DNA from: Manihot esculenta
Lineage: Eukaryota > Streptophyta > Magnoliopsida > Malpighiales > Euphorbiaceae
Assembly (NCBI RefSeq): GCF_001659605.2
Contig: NC_035161.2
Span: 31,667,691 to 31,731,690 of the forward strand
Direction: 5' to 3'
Length of the DNA: 64,000 bases
In this document: positions 9,988 to 21,800 of the stretch, piece after piece
How positions within the stretch are numbered: position 1 is the stretch's first letter
How the letters are laid out: each line of letters begins with the position of its first letter
The notes under the pieces: generated by a model
Told to the model about the DNA's origin: nothing
What the model saw: only the letters and a program-made list of their open reading frames with translations
The model's database searches: none
Made by a program: the position numbers and the translations under genes

Positions 9988-11484
9988 ATGCCTTCCCAAA
10001 CCCAACAGCTTCACTTTGTGTTGTTTCCTCTTATGGCCCAAGGCCATATGATTCCCATGATAGACATCGCAAGACTATTAGCACAGCATGGCGTGATGAT
10101 CAGTATAGTCACCACACCTCTCAATGCTGCTAGATTTAAAACAGTTCTTGCTCGTGCTGTAAAATCTGGACTCAAAATCCAGGTTTTTGAGCTCCAGTTT
10201 CCGTTCGAAATTGCAGGCTTACCGGAAGGGTGTGAGAATTTTGACATGCTGCCTTCACTGGAAATGGGCAAACATATGTTCACAGCTATTATCGAGCTTG
10301 AAAAGCAAGCAGATAAATTGCATGAAGAGCTGATCCCTCAGCCAAGCTGTATAATCTCCGATATGTGTGTTACATGGACTACTAGAATTGCTAGCAAATG
10401 GAAAGTTCCAAGGATCTCTTTCATTGGTTATAGCTGCTTTTGTATGTTGTGCGGGCACAACATGCGTGTTTCCAAGGTTCTAGAGAACATAACCTCAGAA
10501 TCAGAATATTTCACTGTTCCAGGCTTGCCTGATAATATCAAATTTACTAAAGCACAGATACCCTTCCTTGTGAATTTGGATGAACTCGCCAATCGAATTC
10601 TTGCAGCTGAAAAGGACAGCTATGGTTTAATTATAAACACTTTTGAAGAGTTGGAGGCACCATTCCTCCAACAATACAAGAAAGCAGGGCAATATAATAG
10701 AATTTGGTGTGTTGGTCCCGTTTCGCAGTGCAACAAAGACACCTTGGACAAAGCTGAACGAGGTAATGAGACATGTATCAAAGGACATGAATGTTTAAGG
10801 TGGCTCGACTCCTGGCAACCAGGATCTGTAGTTTATGCCTGTCTTGGAAGTCTTCCCAATATACCAACTTCACAATTTACAGAGCTGGGCTTGGGCTTAG
10901 AGGCATCCAACAGACCATTTATTTGGGTTGTAAGGGGAGGAGAAAGATCAAAAGAAATAGAGAAGTGGATTTCAGAGACGGGATTTGAAGAGAGAACCAA
11001 AGGAAGAGGTCTTGTGATGTGCGGTTGGGCACCACAGGTGATGATACTGTCACACCCTGCAATCGGAGGTTTCTTAACACATTGTGGTTGGAATTCAACA
11101 CTAGAAGCAATAAGTAGTGGCGTGCCTGTAATCACATGGCCACTCTTTGCAGACCAATTTTGTAATGAGAAGTTAGCAGTGCAGGTACTGAAGATAGGCG
11201 TCAGAGTTGGAGTGGAGGTTCCTGAGAGGGGAGTGGAGGAAGGGCAGAATGGTGTATTGGTGAAAAAGGAAGATGTTGAGAAGGCGTTGAATGATTTGAT
11301 GAAAGAAGGAGAGGAAAGGGAAGAGAGAAGAAGAAGAGTTAAAGAGCTTGCAGAGATGGCAAAGAAAGCAACTGAGGAAGGAGGTTCTTCTTGTCTCAAC
11401 ATCAAACTTCTAATCCAAGATATCATGCAGCACGTAAATGAAGAAGCATCGCCTCCTCCAATTAAATATCCAGAAAATTCCTAA
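9988..11484 (+). CDS. UGT73C: UDP-glycosyltransferase, UGT73C type (copy 1)
   Basis: This 498-residue intronless family-1 glycosyltransferase transfers sugar from a UDP-sugar to a small-molecule acceptor in the cytosol. The catalytic His is H20 (in M-A-Q-G-H) and the activating Asp is D125 (in I-I-S-D-M). The 44-residue PSPG sugar-donor box spans residues 347–390, starting W-A-P-Q and ending F-A-D-Q, with H-C-G-W-N-S inside. The final Gln is the type that usually favours UDP-glucose. Motifs such as F-C-M-L-C, E-Y-F-x-V-P-G-L-P and Y-x-C-L-G-S-L are typical of subfamily 73C, which acts on flavonoids, brassinosteroids, cytokinins or triterpenoids; the acceptor cannot be told here. The start follows a TATA box and leader shared with copy 2. 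The C terminus differs from copy 2 after Q-H-V-N. Confidence 0.95.
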   Translation: MPSQTQQLHFVLFPLMAQGHMIPMIDIARLLAQHGVMISIVTTPLNAARFKTVLARAVKSGLKIQVFELQFPFEIAGLPEGCENFDMLPSLEMGKHMFTAIIELEKQADKLHEELIPQPSCIISDMCVTWTTRIASKWKVPRISFIGYSCFCMLCGHNMRVSKVLENITSESEYFTVPGLPDNIKFTKAQIPFLVNLDELANRILAAEKDSYGLIINTFEELEAPFLQQYKKAGQYNRIWCVGPVSQCNKDTLDKAERGNETCIKGHECLRWLDSWQPGSVVYACLGSLPNIPTSQFTELGLGLEASNRPFIWVVRGGERSKEIEKWISETGFEERTKGRGLVMCGWAPQVMILSHPAIGGFLTHCGWNSTLEAISSGVPVITWPLFADQFCNEKLAVQVLKIGVRVGVEVPERGVEEGQNGVLVKKEDVEKALNDLMKEGEEREERRRRVKELAEMAKKATEEGGSSCLNIKLLIQDIMQHVNEEASPPPIKYPENS

Positions 11485-11682
11485 AGTCCCTAGAAAAATG
11501 TGGTGCTCTCTTCAAGAAGCTTCAACAAGTTTCTTCATCCGTGCAATTCTCATCACCGGCGTATGCAGAAACTACTGTACCAACTGCTAGTGAGAATGAA
11601 GGGAACACTCGAGTGTGTGAGTGGATTGTGTTTGAGTGGTGACAATGTGTGCACGTGAAAACATTTGTATACAATCGGTTAC

Positions 11683-11945
11683 CGTAACAGCCCGAAACCG
11701 AACTGCTACCGGCACTAGGATTCAGATCGATTTAAGGTCGCCGGAACCGTAGTAAGCCTGCTATCCTGTTTGTGTACCTGTGAAATCTCATACATGATCA
11801 TTCTTGTTCTGTCAAACTATTAAAACTGTTCTGATACATGATCATTCTTATTCTGTCAAATTATTAAAACTGTTATGTCCTCCAAGACTTAACTTGTGCA
11901 TGCACTGTTTGAAAAATCTAAACACTTTCGTTTTTTTCCAATTTA
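11683..11945 (-). repeat. LTR 3'-end fragment of the 2.28-kb family, antisense
   Basis: The reverse complement matches the last ~260 bp of the LTRs at 71–3270 and 4165–6440, including the GTTACG end, the CGGTAGC and GATCC blocks and the GTGCATGCAC block near 11895. It begins 199 bp after the stop codon of the first UGT gene. A 44-bp stretch (GATCATTCTTRTTCTGTCAAA core) is tandemly duplicated at about 11790–11873. Confidence 0.7.
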
Positions 11946-12701
11946 TTCCAATTTAATGCAAAACTTTAAATGGTAATAAAATTATTCAAAATTTTAAATT
12001 TTGTTACAATCATATTCAAACTTAAAATTTAAATTGAGATAGTGTATTTTGTTATATTAATTCATTTTTATATAAAGTTGTACTCTCAATAGTTTTAAAA
12101 TTATATTATATAATAAATATAATTAATAAAATTTTATAAATTATACTTTTATTAAATAATGATCAATATTTAGATATATATAGAAAGTGCAAGATCATTA
12201 CTTAGATTCTTAATATTTAGAAAATACTTTTATCTTTAAATAATGCATACTCTGCTTCCACGTAACTTGAACTGAAGTTAGGCTGGCTGAAAAGAGGATA
12301 AGCATTCGAACAGAGTTGTTCTAGATTTTGAGCTCACGGATAGAGCAAGAATGATTGCATCACTGCTGAGCTATTTCATTTTGGCTGCTTCTGCAGAATG
12401 GACATATACAGATTTAAAATCTCTTCTACTGAATGATTGAAGGTCATGGAGATTTCAATCATAAAACACTTTGATAAGACTCACCATAACATTTCTGGAA
12501 TGAAATTGTCTGCAAATTCCATCCACATAATCTGTTTCTGCCTGTGACCACGTAGACCTCTCTGTGCATCCACATAATATTCTATCACTAAAGTTGTGAA
12601 CCACGCCAAACAAAAATTGGCTCGTCTTGGGCTCCTAAAACATCAGCAAGGCCTAGTTATCCAGCAATTTTAAATACGATTACGTTTGTATCATAATGAT
12701 C
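11946..12701. other. intergenic region between tandem UGT genes
   Basis: AT-rich sequence from 11946, then a less AT-rich part at 12250–12690 with no recognisable coding potential. From about 12702 the sequence matches the promoter of the first UGT gene (from about 9612), which marks the left edge of the visible duplication. Confidence 0.55.
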
Positions 12702-13023
12702 ATTACCCATTTCACATGATTTCATAGAATAGATGGAGCTCTATTATATAATTTTTATTCACTTTCTCCATTATATAATTATTATATAATTTTAATTTTT
12801 ATTCACTTTACTTATATATATATACTAAAAAATTTAATTTTTTAATTATATTATTTTAAATATATTAAATTTTATTAAATATTAAAAAATATTTTTAAAA
12901 AAATTCTTAAAAATAAAATAAAATAAAATAATAATTTAGAGACAATAATAAAAAATAAATAAATAAAAATTATAGAAAGGCGGAATAATAAATAATTAAT
13001 CAATATGTATCCTATTAATACAA

Positions 13024-13032
13024 TATAAATAG
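13024..13032 (+). promoter_or_regulatory. TATA box of second UGT gene
   Basis: TATAAATAG sits at the same distance from the start codon and in the same sequence context as the box at 9899–9907. Confidence 0.65.
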
Positions 13033-13112
13033 AAGATGAGGAAACAAAATAACCCATCTCTCCCAGCTGGCTCTTCTTTTTTCTCTCTTCTTTTTATCAT
13101 TCTTCCATTGCC

Positions 13113-14594
13113 ATGCCTTCCCAAACCCAACAGCTTCACTTTGTGTTGTTTCCTCTTATGGCCCAAGGCCATATGATTCCCATGATAGACATCGCAAGAC
13201 TATTAGCACAGCATGGCGTGATGATCAGTATAGTCACCACACCTCTCAATGCTGCTAGATTTAAAACAGTTCTTGCTCGTGCTGTAAAATCTGGACTCAA
13301 AATCCAGGTTTTTGAGCTCCAGTTTCCGTCCGAAATTGCAGGCTTGCCAGAAGGGTGTGAGAATTTTGACATGCTGCCTTCACTGGAAATGGGCAAACAA
13401 ATGTTCACAGCGATTATCGAGCTTGAAAAGCAAGCAGATAAATTGCTTGAAGAGCTAATCCCTCAGCCAAGCTGTATAATCTCCGATATGTGTTTTCCAT
13501 GGACTGTTAGAGTTGCTAGCAAATGGAAAGTTCCAAGGATTTCTTTCATTGGTTTTAGCTGCTTTTGCATGTTGTGCTGCCACAACACGCGTGTTTCCAA
13601 GGTTCTAGAGAACATAACCTCGGAATCAGAATATTTCGCTGTTCCAGGCTTGCCTGATAGTATTAAATTCACCAAAGCACAGATGGCCTCTCTTGTGAAA
13701 TCGGATGAATTCGTCAATCGAATGATTGCAGCTGAAAAGGACAGCTATGGTATAATTATAAACACTTTCGAAGAGTTGGAGGCGCCATTCTTCCAACAAT
13801 ACAAGAAAGCAGGGCAATATAATAGAATTTGGTGTGTTGGTCCTGTTTCGCAGTGCAACAAAGACACCTTGGACAAAGCTGAACGAGGTAATGAGACATG
13901 TATCAAAGGACATGAATGTTTAAGGTGGCTCGACTCCTGGCAAACAGGATCTGTAGTTTATGCCTGTCTTGGAAGCCTTCCAAATATACCAACTTCACAA
14001 CTGATAGAGCTGGGCTTGGGCTTGGAGGCATCCAACCGACCATTTATTTGGGTTGTAAGGGGAGGAGAAAGATCAAAAGAAATAGAGAAGTGGATTTCAG
14101 AGACGGGATTTGAAGAGAGAACCAAAGGAAGAGGTCTTGTGATATGCGGTTGGGCACCGCAAGTGATGATACTGTCACACCCTGCAGTGGGAGGTTTCCT
14201 AACACATTGTGGTTGGAATTCAACACTAGAAGCAATAAGTAATGGCGTTCCACTAATCACATGGCCACTCTTTGCAGACCAATTTTCTAATGAGAAGTTA
14301 GCAGTGCAGGTACTGAAGATAGGTGTGAGAGTTGGGGTAGAGGTTCCTGAGAGGGGAGTGGAGGAAGGGCAGAATGGTGTATTGGTGAAAAGGGAAGATG
14401 TTAAGAGGGCGGTGGATGATTTGATGAAAGAAGGAGAGGAAAGCGAGGAAAGAAGAAGAAGAGTTAAGGAGCTCGCACTGATGGCCAAGAAAGCGACTGA
14501 GAAAGGAGGTTCTTCTTCTCTCAACATCAGACTTCTAATCCAAGATGTCACGCAGCATGTAAACCTTGAGCAAACGAACTTAGGACAGGTTTAA
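13113..14594 (+). CDS. UGT73C: UDP-glycosyltransferase, UGT73C type (copy 2)
   Basis: Tandem duplicate of the gene at 9988–11484: 493 residues, intronless, roughly 90% identical by eye. The catalytic pair H20 and D125 and the PSPG box at 347–390 are retained with all key residues, so it should be active. Differences cluster at residues 127–134 and 151–160, and especially at 191–206, where about nine of sixteen residues differ; these lie in the N-terminal half that shapes the acceptor pocket. The last ~15 residues also differ and are shorter. The promoter, TATA box and leader are nearly the same as copy 1. Likely substrate classes are those of UGT73C enzymes; a shifted acceptor preference is an inference from where the changes fall. 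Confidence 0.95.
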   Translation: MPSQTQQLHFVLFPLMAQGHMIPMIDIARLLAQHGVMISIVTTPLNAARFKTVLARAVKSGLKIQVFELQFPSEIAGLPEGCENFDMLPSLEMGKQMFTAIIELEKQADKLLEELIPQPSCIISDMCFPWTVRVASKWKVPRISFIGFSCFCMLCCHNTRVSKVLENITSESEYFAVPGLPDSIKFTKAQMASLVKSDEFVNRMIAAEKDSYGIIINTFEELEAPFFQQYKKAGQYNRIWCVGPVSQCNKDTLDKAERGNETCIKGHECLRWLDSWQTGSVVYACLGSLPNIPTSQLIELGLGLEASNRPFIWVVRGGERSKEIEKWISETGFEERTKGRGLVICGWAPQVMILSHPAVGGFLTHCGWNSTLEAISNGVPLITWPLFADQFSNEKLAVQVLKIGVRVGVEVPERGVEEGQNGVLVKREDVKRAVDDLMKEGEESEERRRRVKELALMAKKATEKGGSSSLNIRLLIQDVTQHVNLEQTNLGQV

Positions 14595-17500
14595 ATAACC
14601 ATGCTATTTGCGGTTCCGCATATATTATTCTTTTTTTTTTTTGGACAATCAGAACTTTTTGTTTGTTGAAAAAAAAAAAAAGATCCCTTTTGGATGCTGA
14701 AAATATTTTCTGCACCTGTGTCAAAATTGAAACGCTCATTAAATACCCAAGCTTTTGTTGCAAAGGCATGGTAGTGTACGTCGCTCTATGTTTCTATAGT
14801 GTTTCGATTAAGCTAAAATTAGTAATTTGTCCGCAAATTATGAGCAGGTATTAAAATATATTATATTATTATTATATAAAATAATATAAAGTTATTGTAT
14901 AAAATAATATATATATATATATATATTTTAATGTATTCTGCTTATTAAGAGTAGCAAAATATTTTTAATTTTATATTCAGATTTTAAATTTAAAATTATT
15001 CAACGATGAGAAATAAATTATAATATCTTTATCTTTTGAAATTCAAAGTAATATAAAAAAAATTATTTCTATAAAATAAAAAAAAAATAATTGTAGAGGA
15101 TAATTAGAAATTCAATTAATATACATAAATTTTAATTTTAGAGAATAATTAAAATTTTAATTAATATATATAATTTTTAATTTTAGAGTAAAAAATTTCA
15201 AATATTAATAAGTACTAATACATAGCAAATTTAATTGCATAAAGAAAATTTTAAAAATTTTAATACTTACTATTATATATTATTAATATATAATAATATA
15301 TTCTATTCAAAAAATTATATTTTTATAAAAACAAAAATACATAACATTTGTCAATTAAATTATATTAAATAAAATTTAAAAAATTATCAAAACAATAAAC
15401 TAATAATAAACTAATACTATTGTATTATGATAAAAAAAATTTTACATAATATTTCCTTACGAATTTATATATATATATATATATATATATTGATAATGAT
15501 TTATTTTATTATCTAAACATGTTTTTATATGGTAGGTATTTAATTTTTATAAATATATTTTTAATATTTTATTTATTATTAAAATAAAAAATATAATAAT
15601 TTTTTAATAATAAAATACAATAAAATTATATTACAATATTAATAATACAATATATTAAAAAATAGTAAGAAATCAAAATATTAGTAACAATCAATATAAT
15701 AAATTATACTTATTATATTAAAATGTAGAAAATCAAAAAGTTATATTAATAGTGATGATAAAAATAATAAATTATATTTAAAATACATATTAATTATTAT
15801 TTCATATAAAAATAAAAATAAAATTTATAAAAAATTATAAATTTATATAATTTCTCATATATTTATTATTATTCACATAAATGATGAAAAACGCTTAATA
15901 TTAAAAAATATGCAGTATTAATCAATTAATAATGTTAGCTATAATTTTTTTATAGTTTATTTATTATTAAAAGTAAAAATAAAATATATATGTTAAATTT
16001 TTTATTTTATTATGATTAATGTAATATATTAAAAAAATTATAAGAAATAAAAAGGTGGTATACTAATAATAATTATAAAAAAAATTAAAAAATTATATAT
16101 ACTATTGTATGATATTGTTTTATAAAATAATATTTTTTTATAAAATTTTAAAATTTTATATTATATTTTCTCTAAAGTCAAAATAGTAATCTGGCATAAA
16201 TTCATCCACTATCAAATTGAATTGTAACAAAAAATTTAAAATTTTATTATTATCATATATTACCAATATATAATAATAAATTTTATTAAAAATTATATTT
16301 TTAATGAAATATAATTTATTAAATTTCAACTGTGTTAGATGGGAATGATGATAGTAGTAGGGTGATGAAGAGAATCATATGCTATATTATAATACTCGTC
16401 ACGTATATTAATTTTTTAAATAGTAAAATTTATTATATTAATTATGTTAGGCAAATATTGCTTTCTACTCATATGAATTATTTTATAATAATTATAATAT
16501 AAATATATTTTTAAAAATATATATTATATTAATTATATTAGACGAATATTACTCTGTAATTATATGAATTATTTTACAATAATTATAATATAAATATATT
16601 TTTAAAAAATAAGATAATTTTTTTTAAAATATATAAATAATTGATCGTCAAACTTTAATTTAGTTGATTGATCTAAATACTCATCTTCTAACTTCAATTT
16701 GATCAAGAAGGTTGAGTTGGTGGAAGAGGATTGTGTGACCATATACCTCACATTAAGTGTTAAAAAAATAATAATAATAAAAAAATTTTAAAATACAATT
16801 CAGATGTATAAAGAAATATATGTAATAGATATTGTACTAATGAGTTTTATATAAAATGAATAATGAAAGTTAATTTTTTAGAGAGTGTAGAGATTATAAT
16901 TATTATAATTATTAATATAATAAATTACAGTAATTTAAATATAATAATTTGATTGTTTAATATTTATAACAATTGATTTAATGTATTAGAATCATAATTT
17001 TATTTTTATTATATTTTAATTATTTATTAATTTTCTATAGTGATTTGAATTAATAAAATTTTAATTTGATAATATTTTATAAATTAATTATATTAATTTT
17101 TTAATTATTTTATATTTTTATTACAATTAATATTTTTTATAATAATTTTAATTAATTATATATATTTATTCTATATAATTATTCACGTTATATTGAATAT
17201 ATATAATTAATTATAATTTAATAAAATTATCAAATAAATAAATAATAATACTGTGAGATAGTATAAAATTTTTGTTATAAAGTTATTGCTATATGGTGGA
17301 AGTGATTTTTTTTAATTGTTCAAAAATCTTTTTATACGGTGCTAAATTAATTTTTATAAATATATTTTTCATATTTTATTTATTATTAAAATAAAAAATA
17401 TACATTTTTTTAATAATAAAAATATAATAAATTTTTTATTATAATATTAATAATATAATATATTAAAAAATAATAAAATATAAAAGGTATATAATAGTGA

Positions 17501-18542
17501 GAATTATATTAAAAAGTAATCAAAAATAAAAAATCATAACTTATAGTAATTAAAAAATAATAAATTGTATTTATTATAATAAATATAATAAAAATTATAT
17601 TTATTATATTAAAAATAGCATAAAATTAAAAAATATACATTAATAGTTATTAAAAAAAGTAATAAATTATATTTATTATATACATTAATTATTATTTCAT
17701 ATAAAAATAAAATTAAAAGAGTAATTATATTTGCGCCACATATCACAAATGTGTAGAATTAATTATTTTATTTGTTAATCTCTTATCAATCTATTTTAGA
17801 GTTAAATTATATATATATTATTTACTAATAATAAAAATATAATTAAAAAATATATTATAAATTTAAATATATTATTTACTAAATAAAAATATAATTAAAA
17901 ACACGTATTTCAAGTTTAAATATATTATTTCTTACTTTATAATTAGAAAATTAAATATGTATTAATTATTTTAAAAATATAGTTAATTTTAAATTTAAAA
18001 TTTTTTTAATTATAAATTAATATATTATCTTAAAAAGTTATATAAAATTAAAAACTCACATACTAATTATAAAAGAAAATTTAAAAGTTATATACAAAAC
18101 ATAATAATAAAGATAATAAATTATTTTTATTATATATATATTAATTAATAATATTATTAAATATAAAAATAAAAGTAAAATATATTCAATGAGCCACTTG
18201 ATATAAATATACATAGATGTACCATTAATATAGATATATAAAATAAATTTAATTATGTCACTTGTAAATATCTCCATAATTTATTTTAAACTCCAACTTT
18301 ATATATATATATATATATATAAATATAGATATAGATATGCTCCTTAATTTTTTTATTTTTTTTTTGAAATGGTATATGCTCCTTCATTTGAAAGTAAATT
18401 AATCACGAAACGTATATATACATAAAAAAAATAAAAAGGGTGCTCCTTTCATCACATGAAAAATTTCACAAGTGCCCGTGCCCTAATAATTCATAATTAC
18501 AGAACAGATAAACCACGGAACATTGTTTTATTTCATTTCTTC
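14595..18542. other. very AT-rich intergenic region with decayed repeats
   Basis: No credible coding ORF. There are short (TA)n runs near 14905, 15470 and 18300. Diverged copies of one ~250-bp AT-rich repeat, with a TTTATTTATTATTAAAAT block and an AATATATTAAAAAATA block, lie near 15535–15700, 15950–16060 and 17340–17480. A ~103-bp tandem duplication lies near 16440–16610 (GAATTATTTTAYAATAATTA block). Confidence 0.55.
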
Positions 18543-18879
18543 TCCCTGGGTAAATATTTCTCCACAGCTACACGAACTTCAACCTTCTTATTGCGGAACT
18601 TGTTCAACTGAAGAAGATTCTGCTCCATAATCCAGCATTTTCTTAAACCTCAGCAAAATATCGGAACGAATGAGCCGGTCCCAAGTTTTGCACATTGTAA
18701 ATGGATTACGCTCACACAGTTGTAGGAATGTTAGAGTAAAAACAACAGAACCTAAAATAACCTTATTGGATTGTACTTCCTGAAGTTTGGCACACGGCCA
18801 AAAGGGCCTTGCATGGTTCAATGAAGATTTAAGGAAAACACAATCTCGCAAGTATATTAAAAAGATCAAAATCCAGCAC
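18543..18879 (-). other. probable 3' UTR of NDUFS1
   Basis: Less AT-rich than the DNA to the left and directly downstream of the complex I gene's stop codon in its orientation. ORFs here resemble no known domain. The exact polyadenylation site cannot be placed. Confidence 0.4.
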
Positions 18880-21800
18880 TCATTTCTTTAACAGCAGCGC
18901 ACTGCATTGTGCCATTATCTTTGACGCCCTAGTAATGGAATCAGTCATGTAAAAATTATCTATGGCAGCCTTGAATGGACTCGAACTTATACTCTGAGTG
19001 CACTCTGGCTTCAACGAGGGACCAAATGTAGCTGGTTCTCTCTCATCCGTGCTCAAGAGATTTGGTGCCACATTTCTGATCCGGGATCGGACGGCCCCAA
19101 TTGTATCATAGGGCAGACGTACCCCTGCAACCTCGGAGAGAGCGCGTATTATCTTCCAGTCATCCCTAGCATCACCAACTGTTGGAACTGCAGGCAAAGT
19201 CTGTTGCGCACACCCTTCTGTGTTTTCATAAGTTCCTTCCTTTTCTGTGAATGCTGCTGCTGGTAAAATGACATTAGCATGATATACTCCATGATCCCCA
19301 TGGTGCCCCTGATAAACCACGAAGGCATCCTTTGACAGTTTGTCCAAGTTCACATCATCAGCACCCATCAAATACACAAACTTGGCAGACTCTATACTAT
19401 TGCTAGATTCTGGTACAAGTCCAAGGTCAAGGGCAGCAGCTTGGGCAGCATTGAGAAGCAATACATTCAACCCATTCCAATCAGATCTCACAACGTTCCC
19501 CTTCTTAGCAATGGCCTCGACAATAGAAAAAATTGCATCCTTGTCTGGTCTCTCAAAGATTCCAGCACCAACAATGATTGCTGGGTTTTTGGCATTTAAG
19601 ATTGTTGAGAAAAAGGGATGGCGGCCCTCAGCTATTTCAACAAGAGTTTCAGGGCCCGTGCCAAGATGCTTGGAATCATAGTTAAAATCAGTGGGAGGGC
19701 CAATATAACCAACCTTAGCATTGATTGCACGAACTGTCTTGCGGATTCTGGCATTTACCATTGCAGCTTCTACCCTTGGCTGGTAATTCATCAGAAATAA
19801 TCAGATCATGCAATCAGTAATCGGCTTCAAATGTATCCATGCGTTGTAAGAAAATAATGAATAACTACTCAACCACCATTCCTCTATTGCACTTTTTCTT
19901 CTCAAGCAGAAGACACCAAAAACATGCCTCATACAAACAGCAAAACCATTCCTAATTGAGAGCTAAAAATATGAAAAGAGAAGGCAACTATAACCCAATT
20001 TTTGGTTAAAAATAAATAGTAAATATTATAATGTATTACCTGAGTACCAACCAAAAGGAAAACATCCACCTTCTCAAGCCCACTAATGCCAGTATTCATG
20101 ATATACCCAGATCGTAAATCAGCATTAGGGCTTGGACCATTTCCTTCACACCACACATTATTTGAACCCATTTTGTTTAAGAAATCTTTCAGTACCATCA
20201 TGGATTCAGCATCACACAGCTTACCAACAACTCCAACAATTTCCTCTGGTTTAACTTGATGCATAACCTCTGCAACAACAGCTAAGGCATCACGCCAACT
20301 TACAGCCTTGAAGCGGCCATCAGCTCCACGAATCATAGGATCATTTAGCCTCTGCCTCTTCAAACCATCATAAAAGAACCTAGTCTTATCTGATATCCAT
20401 TCTTCATTGATGTCCTGAAATAGGTCAATCAAGGAGGAACAGATGAACTAGTAGTAGAGATGCTTAATGGAAAAAAAATGACATCATACATTTATTTTGA
20501 TTTATCATCTTATTAATCCATTATAATCCTGACAGAACAGGAAAACTAAATTCTTTCATATTTAATAGATAGGCAGAATATAACAAATATTGAATAGTAC
20601 TTCTAATGGATATGCACTTAATTATTGGAACCAAAAGATCCACATCCAAAAAACTTCACTGCCTCAAAAGCAACACATTCAGTGGTTTAACTGAAATTCA
20701 TAAAAACAACAATTTCCACGGCATCTCTCTTCTCTTTGAAGAGCAAAACCAATAGTAGATAAATGGATACCACCATGTCATATTAATTTAACTGAGCATA
20801 TCTTGCCAACTCCAAAAATAAGATACATCCAAATTAAGTATACTAATGCATAATAGTTTTATTAAACAACACAATAAAATTTAGAAATAAGTCTAATTAA
20901 GCCCCTGTACTTTTGTTCAAGGACCAAATAAGCCCAATTCAGTCCTGACTTAATAAAATATTATTTTTGAATAATAAAATTTCATTTTTGTAATTTTAAA
21001 AATTCACTACTACTACTACTATATATTTTTAAAATTTTTTATGTTAATTAAAATACTAGATTTTTGATATTTCAAAATACAAAAAAGAATAACTTATTAG
21101 TAAAAAATAATATTATATTAGATCATGACTTATTTGGCCCTAAAGATAAAGTTTAGGGATTTATTCAGCCAAAAAAATTGATTTGGGCTTATTTGTCCTT
21201 GAACAAAAGTATAGGGTTTAATTGGACTTATTTCCAATAAAATTTTGTCAATGGCCTTTTGTTGGTCAAGAGTGACAAGACACAAGAATTTGATAGAAGA
21301 CTAAAATTTAATCTTTTATCCAAAAATATGACATTAAAAACCAGTGTATATTTTATTGCCTAAACCTTACACCTATATGATAAGTCATTTTTATTTATTT
21401 ATATAAGATTTACTATTTAGTCTCTGAATATTGCCATTATTAATAAGTCAGTCCCTACATTTTCAAAAATCTATTAAAATGTCATTATATTTTCTCTCTG
21501 TCAACCAAATAGACCTTCCGTCTATTTTTGCCATTAAAAATATAGTAAAAGACCAAATTATCTCCTCTTCTTCTAAAAAGGAGGAGGAGGAAGATGGACT
21601 ATTTTGTTGACGAAGAGAAATTATCCAAAAATATGACATTAAAAACCAGTGTATATTTTATTGCCTAAACCTTACACCTATATAATAAGTCATTTTTATT
21701 TATTTATATAGAGATTTACTATTTAGTGCCTGAATATTACCATTATTAATAAGTCAGTCCCTACATTTTTAAAAATATATTAAAACGTCTTTATATTTTC

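Noticed and set aside
10833..11426. 197-codon minus-strand ORF opposite UGT copy 1 (and its twin at 13958–14551)
   Set aside because: Antisense shadow of the PSPG half of the glycosyltransferase genes; composition is Ser/Pro-rich nonsense with no family match.
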